This document shows positions 15,198 through 20,459 of a stretch of DNA of 20,459 bases, piece after piece. The first letter of the stretch is position 1, and every line of letters begins with the position of its first letter. Position numbers and translations under genes: made by a program. The notes beneath the pieces are model-generated. The model saw only the letters and a list, made by a program, of their open reading frames with translations, was not told the DNA's origin and searched no databases. The stretch comes from Solirubrobacteraceae bacterium (GTDB taxonomy: Bacteria > Actinomycetota > Thermoleophilia > Solirubrobacterales > Solirubrobacteraceae): the NCBI GenBank assembly GCA_025928415.1, contig JAICJK010000002.1:1-20459 (forward strand). Reading direction: 5' to 3'.

Positions 15198-16772
15198 TCA
15201 GTCGCGCAGCACGCGCACCGCGCCGGTGCCGCCGTCCACGTGGACCAGCGCGCCGTCGGGCACCGCCTGCGTGGCCACCGCCGCGCCGACGACCGCCGGC
15301 AGGCCGTACTCGCGCGCGACGACGGCGGCGTGGCAGAGGATGCCGCCGGTGTCGGTGACCAGGCCGGCGAGCGACGGGAACAGCGGCGTCCAGGCCGGCG
15401 TGGTCGTCGTGCACACGAGGATCTCGCCGGCCGAGACGCGGGCGAAGTCCTCCGGCCCGCGCACGACGCGGGCGACCGCGGTCGCCTCGCCGGACGAGGC
15501 GCCGGTCCCGGCGATCAGCTCGCCGTCGCGGCCGGCGCTGCCGGCGCTGCCGTAGAACTTGGCGACCATCGCCGGGACCTCGGCGTCGTGCGCGGGGGGC
15601 GGGCCGAGGAACGGCTCGGGTCGCCGGCGGCGGGCCTCGGCGCGCTCGCCGGCGCGGCGCGCGACCAGGTCCTGCAGCCCCGCGCCCCAGCCGGCGGCGA
15701 CCGCGGCGCCGAGCTCCTCGCGGGTCAGGTGGAAGACGTCCTCGCGGCCGTCGATCCGGCCCTCGGCGACGAGCCGCGCGCCGAAGCCCAGCAGCGCCTC
15801 GCGCGTCGCCGCCAGGCCCGGGTAGTCGATGTGGTAGGCGTGGGTCTCCTCGAGCTCGACCGCCGCGCTGACCTGCGACAGCAGGGCGCCGAAGGACTCG
15901 CGCTCGGCGGTGCCGTCGATCCGGCTCAGGACCTCGGCCTCGAGCCGCTCGCGCTCGCCGACGCGCCGCGCGCGCTCGGCCGGCAGGTCGCGCGGGTGCT
16001 CGAGGAACAGCCGGACGCTCTCCAGGACCAGGTGCGGCTGGTCGGCCTGGCGCGGCTCGGACAGCTCGTGCAGGCGGGCGCGGCCGCCGTAGCGGCGCAG
16101 GTGCTCGCCGACGGCGGCCAGCAGCTCGCGCCCGTCGTGCAGCCGGCCCAGCGCGGCCATGGCGTCCGGCGCGGGCAGCTCGAGGACCAGGTCGGCCAGG
16201 TCGAGCGCGCGGGCCTGCTCGGCGATGCGCCAGAGCTCCTCGTCGGCCTCGAGCGTCTCGTTGGGCAGGCCCTCCAGCAGCCGGTAGGGCTCGAGCTCGT
16301 CCCGCTTGCCGAAGCGCTCGACGTATGCGTCGTGGAGCAGCTCGCGCGCCGCGTGCACGGGGATGACGGTCAGGAAGTGCAGCCGCCACTGCGCGCGCAC
16401 CAGCTCGAGCAGGCGCGCGTAGGCGGTCGCCGCGGCGGCCGGGGGATCGCGCCACGGGCGCATCGCGCGCAGCTCGGCGGTGATCGCGTGCGAGGCGGGC
16501 CGGTACTCGCGCTCCCAGCGGCCGGCGACCTCCAGCGCGGCGGCGCCGAGCACGGCCGCGTCGGGCTCCCAGCCGGGCTCGAGCTCGCGCTCGTAGGCCC
16601 AGCCGCCGTCCACCGTCCCGGTGTCGAAGCCGCCGAACGGCGCGCGCAGCTCCCGCGCCGCCGCGCGGATGCCGTGGCCCATCGCCCAGAACCAGACCCC
16701 GGCCGAGAGCGCGCTCATCGGCTCCGGGTAGTGCGACGGGTCGTGCGTCCAGGTGCCCTCAGGCAGCGGCAT
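15198..16772 (-). CDS. Phosphohistidine swivelling-domain subunit of a split dikinase-type phosphotransferase
   Basis: A 524-residue soluble protein. Residues about 430-524 are a PEP-utilising mobile (swivelling) domain: ASSGEATAVARVV, ILVCTTTTPAWTPLFPSLAGLVTD, then TGGILCHAAVVAREYGLPAVVG with the phosphorylatable H481. In PEP synthase, PPDK and rifampin phosphotransferase this histidine carries phosphate from an ATP-grasp domain to the substrate. Residues 1-420 are mostly helical, beginning WTHDPSHYPEPMS, and show none of the TIM-barrel signature of the PEP/pyruvate-binding domain; I infer a substrate-binding role by analogy with the middle domain of rifampin phosphotransferase. It overlaps the ATP-grasp gene by 14 bases, strongly suggesting the two form one enzyme. 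A reaction of the type ATP + acceptor-OH giving AMP, Pi and acceptor-phosphate is inferred. The acceptor is unknown. Confidence 0.78.
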   Translation of the reverse strand: MPLPEGTWTHDPSHYPEPMSALSAGVWFWAMGHGIRAAARELRAPFGGFDTGTVDGGWAYERELEPGWEPDAAVLGAAALEVAGRWEREYRPASHAITAELRAMRPWRDPPAAAATAYARLLELVRAQWRLHFLTVIPVHAARELLHDAYVERFGKRDELEPYRLLEGLPNETLEADEELWRIAEQARALDLADLVLELPAPDAMAALGRLHDGRELLAAVGEHLRRYGGRARLHELSEPRQADQPHLVLESVRLFLEHPRDLPAERARRVGERERLEAEVLSRIDGTAERESFGALLSQVSAAVELEETHAYHIDYPGLAATREALLGFGARLVAEGRIDGREDVFHLTREELGAAVAAGWGAGLQDLVARRAGERAEARRRRPEPFLGPPPAHDAEVPAMVAKFYGSAGSAGRDGELIAGTGASSGEATAVARVVRGPEDFARVSAGEILVCTTTTPAWTPLFPSLAGLVTDTGGILCHAAVVAREYGLPAVVGAAVATQAVPDGALVHVDGGTGAVRVLRD

Positions 16773-17577
16773 GCAGCGTCGTGATCGGTCGGCACTGGAC
16801 GAGCCACAGCTCCTCGGCGGCGAAGCAGAACTCCACGTCGACGGGCGCGCCGAAGCCGCGCTCCGCGTCGAGGACCAGGCCCGCGACGCGCGCCGCCTCG
16901 TCGTCGCGCAGCACGCGGGCGAGCTGCCGCTCGGGCGCGATCGCCGCCAGGCCGCCGCGGCCGTCGGACAGCACGGGCTTGTGCGCGCGGCGCGCCCGGA
17001 CGCTGCCGTCCGCGCGGGCCACGCGGTAGCGGTCCGGCGTGACCTCGCCGGAGACGATGCCCTCGCCGTGCCCGAAGACCGCCTCGACGAGGACCGCGTC
17101 GTCCGCGCCGGAGACGGGGTCGACCGAGAACGCGACGCCCGCCCGCTGGGCGGCCACCTCGCGCTGGATCACCAGCGCGACGCCGCCGGCCTCGCGGTCG
17201 CCGCGGTACGCGCGCGCCCGGTCGCCGTCCGCGGCGCGGAAGCAGTGCTCGACGGCCTGCGCGAGCGCCGTGTCGCCGGCGATGCCCATGACGCTCTCGT
17301 ACTGGCCGGCGGCCGACTTGTCCGCGACGTCCTCGTCGGCCGCCGACGACCTGACGGCCAGCGGCCAGCCCAGCGACGCGGCGGCCTGCGCGAGGTCCCG
17401 GAGGTCCTCCTCGGCCAGCGCGCCGTCGCGCGCGAAACGCGCGTGGGCCGCCGCGTCCAGCACGCGGCCGTCGGGGACCGGGAGGCCCAGCTCGGCCAGC
17501 CGGCCGAGCCCGCGCGCCTTGCCGCCGACCACCTCGGCCGGCAGCGCCGCGGCGTCGCGGAGGCCCAGCAGCGTCAC
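16759..17577 (-). CDS. ATP-grasp (PEP synthase/PPDK N-terminal type) subunit
   Basis: A 272-residue stand-alone nucleotide-binding domain of the PEP synthase/PPDK N-terminal family, expected to transfer a phosphoryl group from ATP to the swivelling histidine of the next gene's product. Conserved parts: VVGGKARGLGRLAELGLPVP (K20), WPLAVRSSAADED (R76), AGQYESVMGI, VIQREVAAQRAGVAFSVDP, DVEFCF (E249) and the closing LVQCRPITTL (R263). At 272 residues it is somewhat shorter than the same domain in full enzymes but has both ends. GTG 17577 overlaps the cupin stop (GTGA), and the 3' end overlaps the swivelling-subunit gene. Splitting these domains into two genes recalls phenylphosphate synthase of anaerobic phenol degraders, but nothing else in the operon points to phenol. 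Confidence 0.82.
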   Translation of the reverse strand: MTLLGLRDAAALPAEVVGGKARGLGRLAELGLPVPDGRVLDAAAHARFARDGALAEEDLRDLAQAAASLGWPLAVRSSAADEDVADKSAAGQYESVMGIAGDTALAQAVEHCFRAADGDRARAYRGDREAGGVALVIQREVAAQRAGVAFSVDPVSGADDAVLVEAVFGHGEGIVSGEVTPDRYRVARADGSVRARRAHKPVLSDGRGGLAAIAPERQLARVLRDDEAARVAGLVLDAERGFGAPVDVEFCFAAEELWLVQCRPITTLHAAA

Positions 17578-17933
17578 GCCGTGAGCGCCGCCGCGGCCTC
17601 GAGCAGGTGCAGGTAGTCCTCGCGCGCGGGGGCGAAGACGTCGAGGTTCATCACCGGCGCGTCGCCGGTCGGCTCGATGTAGTGCTCGACGCCGGCGGGG
17701 ATGTGCATGATCGAGCCGGGGCCGACCTCGTTGTGCACGTCGCCGACGTGGTAGACGGCGGTGCCGGAGACGATCATCGCGATCTGGTCGAACTCGTGGG
17801 CGTGCGGCCTGACGTCCATCCCGGGCAGGCACTCGTTCATGACGAGCATCACGTCGCGCGTGCCGAAGCCGCGGCGCCGGACGCCCGGGCGCACCTGCTC
17901 GTCGGGGATGTCCTCCCACCTGACCGCCTTCAT
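17574..17933 (-). CDS. Single-domain cupin protein
   Basis: A 119-residue cupin barrel. Metal-ligand candidates are all present: RPHAHEFDQ gives H44, H46 and Q50, and GVEHYIEP gives H84; GPGSIMHIPAG is the standard second-motif lead-in. ATG 17933 has AGGAGG five bases upstream, the best ribosome site in this operon, and overlaps the IclR stop (ATGA). Small cupins in catabolic operons may be isomerases, dioxygenases or ligand-binding regulators; the sequence does not decide. Lying between the regulator and the phosphotransferase pair, it may act on the pathway substrate or stabilise it. Confidence 0.85.
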   Translation of the reverse strand: MKAVRWEDIPDEQVRPGVRRRGFGTRDVMLVMNECLPGMDVRPHAHEFDQIAMIVSGTAVYHVGDVHNEVGPGSIMHIPAGVEHYIEPTGDAPVMNLDVFAPAREDYLHLLEAAAALTA

Positions 17934-18655
17934 CGCCGCCTCCTCTCCGGCTCGACGAACCCGAGCTCGGTTGACAGGTTGTCCGCCGCGTCGCGCAGCG
18001 CCGCGGCCATCTCGCCGCCGGTGGCCGTCTGCACCGATGCGGTGGTGCCGACCAGCGCGATCGTGGCGACGATCTCCGCCCCCTGGAACACCGGGGCGGC
18101 CAGCGCCGCGATCCCGTCGACCACGGCCGCGTAGTGCGCCAGGCGCTCGTCGCGGACGCGATCCAGGGCGGCGGCGGTGCCGGCGGGCTCCATGAACGCG
18201 CGGAAGACCTGGCCCTGGGCGGAGTCCATCGGCAGCCGCGAGCCGCTGGCAACGCTGATCCGCACGAGCCGGCTGGTGTTGTCGTCCACCCGCACCACGA
18301 CCGGCGCCTCGCCGTCCCACACCGACAGGACCGCGGTCTCGCCGGTGGTGCCCACGAGGCGCTCGAGGTAGGGCCCGGCGAGCTTCATGACCGCCAGGCC
18401 GGCCAGCGCCACCGAGGCGAGCTCGACGACGCGGGGGCCGAGCGTGTAGTAGCCGCCGGCCAGCCGCAGCAGCCCCGCGTTGCGCAGCGCCGTGGCGTAG
18501 CGGTGCACGGTGGCCTTGCTCATGCCCATGCGCGTCGTGAGGTCGCCGAGCGTGAGCTGCGGCTCGTCGACGGTGAACACGCCGAGCATGCGCGCGGCCC
18601 GCTCGACCGACTGGATCGCGGGGACCGGACGGTCGCTGACGCGTTCGCTGCTCAT
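17930..18655 (-). CDS. IclR-family transcriptional regulator
   Basis: A 241-residue IclR regulator. The N-terminal winged HTH covers about 12-75 ([56 protein letters not shown]). The C-terminal effector domain follows (about 90-235), with [19 protein letters not shown] and [23 protein letters not shown]. Such proteins usually repress or activate the catabolic operon in which they sit and respond to a small carboxylic acid or related metabolite. ATG 18655 overlaps the aminotransferase stop (ATGA) and the stop overlaps the cupin start, so the regulator is made from within the operon and is probably autoregulated. No operator could be identified in the window, since the operon's 5' end lies outside it. 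Confidence 0.92.
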   Translation of the reverse strand: MSSERVSDRPVPAIQSVERAARMLGVFTVDEPQLTLGDLTTRMGMSKATVHRYATALRNAGLLRLAGGYYTLGPRVVELASVALAGLAVMKLAGPYLERLVGTTGETAVLSVWDGEAPVVVRVDDNTSRLVRISVASGSRLPMDSAQGQVFRAFMEPAGTAAALDRVRDERLAHYAAVVDGIAALAAPVFQGAEIVATIALVGTTASVQTATGGEMAAALRDAADNLSTELGFVEPERRRR

Positions 18656-19926
18656 GCGGCCACCGGGGTCGCGGCCAGCTCGCGCTGGAGGACCTCGACG
18701 ATCGTGTCGATCTGCGACGGCTCGATGACCAGCGGCGGCGACATCACGAGCTTCTGCCCCGTCGCGCGCACGATCACCCCCGCCTTGCGGATGCGGTCGG
18801 AGAGCTCGGCGGCGTCCTCGACGGCGAGCTCGAGGCCGGCCATCAGCCCGAAGCCGCGGGCCTGCGCGACGCTGGGCAGCGCCTCGAGCGTCCGCAGCCC
18901 GGCGAGCAGGCGCTCGCCGAGCTCCCGGGCCCGCGCGACGAGCCCCTCGCGCTCGATGATCGCGAGGTTCTCGAGCGCCACCGCGCAGCCGACCGGATGG
19001 CCGTTGTAGGTGAACCCGTGGCGGATCGGCTGCCCGTCGAGCATGTCCATCAGGCGGTCGGAGAGCAGGACGGCGCCGAGCGGGAAGTAGCCGCTGGTCA
19101 GGCCCTTCGCGGTCACCATCAGGTCGGGATGCAGGCCGCCCCAGTGGTCGGCGCCGAACCAGCGGCCCGTCCGGCCGAACCCGGTGACGACCTCGTCGCA
19201 GATGAAGAGGATCCCGTGGCGGCGCAGCACCTCCTCCACGCGCGGCCAGTAGTCGTCGTGCGGCGGGATCATCCCGCCCACGCCGATGACCGGCTCGCCG
19301 ATGAAGGCGGCGACGCGCTCGGGCCCGGCCTCGTCGATCGCGGCCTCGAGCTGGGCGATCAGGCCGTCGGTCGTCGTCCCGCGGAACGGATAGGGGACGT
19401 CGAGGTGCACGAAGTCGCCGGGCAGCGGCCCGAAGCCCTCGCGCAGCGGCGGGATGCCCGTCGCCTGCAGGGCGCCGTAGGACACGCCGTGGTAGCCCAT
19501 CTTGCGCGACAGGATCACCGTCCGCTCGGGCTGCCCCTGGGCGCGCCAGGCCAGGCGCGCGAGCTTGATCGCCGTCTCGTTGCCCTCCGAGCCGCCGTTG
19601 GTGAAGAAGACCCGGTTGAGGTCGCCGGGGGCGAGCTCGGCCAGCTTGGCCGCGAGCTCGGCGGCGGGCGCGTTGGTGAACTCCCAGAAGGACGCGTAGT
19701 ACTCGAGCTTCTCCATCTGGCGCCGGGCGACCTCGGCGAGCTCGGCCCGCCCGTGGCCCACGGGGCAGACCCACAGCCCGCAGGTGCCGTCGATGTACCA
19801 GGTGCCGTCCTCGTCGCGGACGCGCGCCCCCTTGCCCTCGACGAAGACGACCGGCGGCTTGGGGTGCCCGGCGACCTGGTGGGGGTGCAGGACGTGGCGG
19901 GCGTCGAGGTCGGTGATGCGGCTCAT
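18652..19926 (-). CDS. Class III PLP-dependent aminotransferase
   Basis: A 424-residue omega-aminotransferase of fold type I. Visible marks: [19 protein letters not shown] near the N-terminus, [18 protein letters not shown] for phosphate binding, [14 protein letters not shown] with D244 contacting the pyridine nitrogen, and [14 protein letters not shown] with the PLP lysine K274. Length is normal for the family. ATG 19926 overlaps the aldehyde dehydrogenase stop (ATGA), and AGCAGG lies a few bases upstream. Paired with an aldehyde dehydrogenase, the likely route is amine to aldehyde to acid, as for beta-alanine, GABA, polyamines, taurine or similar compounds. The specific substrate cannot be read from the sequence. 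Confidence 0.92.
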   Translation of the reverse strand: MSRITDLDARHVLHPHQVAGHPKPPVVFVEGKGARVRDEDGTWYIDGTCGLWVCPVGHGRAELAEVARRQMEKLEYYASFWEFTNAPAAELAAKLAELAPGDLNRVFFTNGGSEGNETAIKLARLAWRAQGQPERTVILSRKMGYHGVSYGALQATGIPPLREGFGPLPGDFVHLDVPYPFRGTTTDGLIAQLEAAIDEAGPERVAAFIGEPVIGVGGMIPPHDDYWPRVEEVLRRHGILFICDEVVTGFGRTGRWFGADHWGGLHPDLMVTAKGLTSGYFPLGAVLLSDRLMDMLDGQPIRHGFTYNGHPVGCAVALENLAIIEREGLVARARELGERLLAGLRTLEALPSVAQARGFGLMAGLELAVEDAAELSDRIRKAGVIVRATGQKLVMSPPLVIEPSQIDTIVEVLQRELAATPVAA

Positions 19927-20459
19927 ACGGCCTGCTTCACGGTCTTGACGGCGGTGTACTCGCCGATCGACTCGGGGCCCAGCTCGTAGCCGTGCCCGCT
20001 GAGCCGCCGGCCCGAGAAGGTGCTGTAGGGGTCCAGCCCGCCGTACATGTTGATCCACACCGTGCCGGCGTCCAGCGCCTTGGCGACGCGGTGCGCGCGG
20101 GCGCCGTCGCGCGTCCAGACCGCGGCGGCCAGGCCGTAGTCGCTCTCGTTGGCCACCGACACCGCCTCCTCCTCGTCGCCGACCCGGATGACCGCCACGG
20201 CCGGGCCGAAGATCTCCTCGCGGTTGATGCGCATGTCGTTGCGTGTGGCGTCGAAGATCGTCGGCTCCACGAAGAAGCCGTCGGGCAGCCCGGCGACGTC
20301 GGCGGCGCCGCCCCCCACCACGACCGTCGCGCCCTCCTCGGCGGCCGACGCGTAGAGCCCGAGCACGCGATCGCGCTGCGCCGCGGAGACCAGCGGCCCC
20401 ATCTGCGTCTCGGGGTCCAGCCCGCGGCCCAGGCGGATGCCCGCGACCGTCGGCGCCAG
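19923..20459 (-). CDS. Aldehyde dehydrogenase, C-terminal part (continues beyond window)
   Basis: The last 178 residues of an NAD(P)-dependent aldehyde dehydrogenase; the 5' end, including the catalytic cysteine and most of the cofactor site, is outside the window. The frame is open to the edge, beginning [25 protein letters not shown]. Family signatures are [34 protein letters not shown] and a C-terminal oligomerisation strand [12 protein letters not shown]. The usual FGGYKxSGxGRE segment reads [14 protein letters not shown], a mild departure. It is the first gene of block B seen here, and its stop overlaps the aminotransferase start by four bases, so it probably oxidises the aldehyde that the aminotransferase produces. 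Confidence 0.93.
   Translation of the reverse strand: MAPTVAGIRLGRGLDPETQMGPLVSAAQRDRVLGLYASAAEEGATVVVGGGAADVAGLPDGFFVEPTIFDATRNDMRINREEIFGPAVAVIRVGDEEEAVSVANESDYGLAAAVWTRDGARAHRVAKALDAGTVWINMYGGLDPYSTFSGRRLSGHGYELGPESIGEYTAVKTVKQAV

Noticed and set aside
15198..17577. Split PEP synthase or rifampin phosphotransferase
   Set aside because: No PEP/pyruvate barrel is visible, which excludes a normal PEP synthase. The drug-resistance name is not supported, because the middle region shows no recognisable match and the operon is catabolic.
1..20459. tRNA, rRNA, CRISPR array, insertion sequence, phage or integrase genes
   Set aside because: I found no cloverleaf-like sequence, regular spaced repeats, transposase motifs or terminal repeats; composition is even across the window.

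Overview
The window is very GC-rich (roughly 75% by eye) with almost no intergenic space, long spurious antisense reading frames, frequent GTG/TTG starts and 4-base start/stop overlaps. Together with the gene content (LuxR-type LAL regulators, PAS-PP2C phosphatases, secreted PKD proteins with Gly/Thr linkers) this points to a high-GC actinobacterium. A Thermoleophilia/Solirubrobacterales-like lineage is my best guess, but it is an inference from style and not from a marker gene. I see no rRNA, tRNA, CRISPR array, insertion sequence or integrase.

Plus-strand block (55-11012). Two adjacent, probably co-translated genes encode secreted proteins: a PKD-domain protein and an 1168-residue multidomain protein whose centre carries a Cys/His/Asp pattern of a papain-like cysteine peptidase. 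Next comes a four-gene chain with overlapping start/stop codons: a LAL-type LuxR ATPase regulator, a STAS anti-sigma-factor antagonist (RsbV-like), an alpha/beta hydrolase that is clearly RsbQ-like, and a PAS-PP2C phosphatase with RsbP architecture. This is a complete RsbQ/RsbP/RsbV input arm of a general stress response, coupled to a large ATPase transcription factor. The anti-sigma kinase and sigma factor are not in the window. A small AhpD/carboxymuconolactone-decarboxylase-like protein follows.

Minus-strand block A (15131 down to 11038). A small protein of unknown family, two tandem genes that each carry two YbjQ-like repeats (four repeats in all), an MmcQ/YjbR-family protein and a 14-helix DHA2-type drug/proton antiporter. 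A perfect 9-base inverted repeat sits just upstream of the transporter and looks like an operator.

Minus-strand block B (20459 down to 15198, cut by the window edge). Aldehyde dehydrogenase (partial), class III aminotransferase, IclR regulator, cupin, an ATP-grasp protein (PEP synthase/PPDK N-terminal type) and a protein ending in a phosphohistidine swivelling domain. Every junction overlaps by 4 or 14 bases. The last two genes look like the halves of a split dikinase-type phosphotransferase in which the PEP-binding barrel is replaced by an unfamiliar region of about 400 residues. I read the cassette as an IclR-controlled catabolic pathway for an amine or amino acid that includes an unusual ATP-dependent phosphorylation. 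It is the best candidate for an undescribed system here. No gap between genes exceeds 100 bases.
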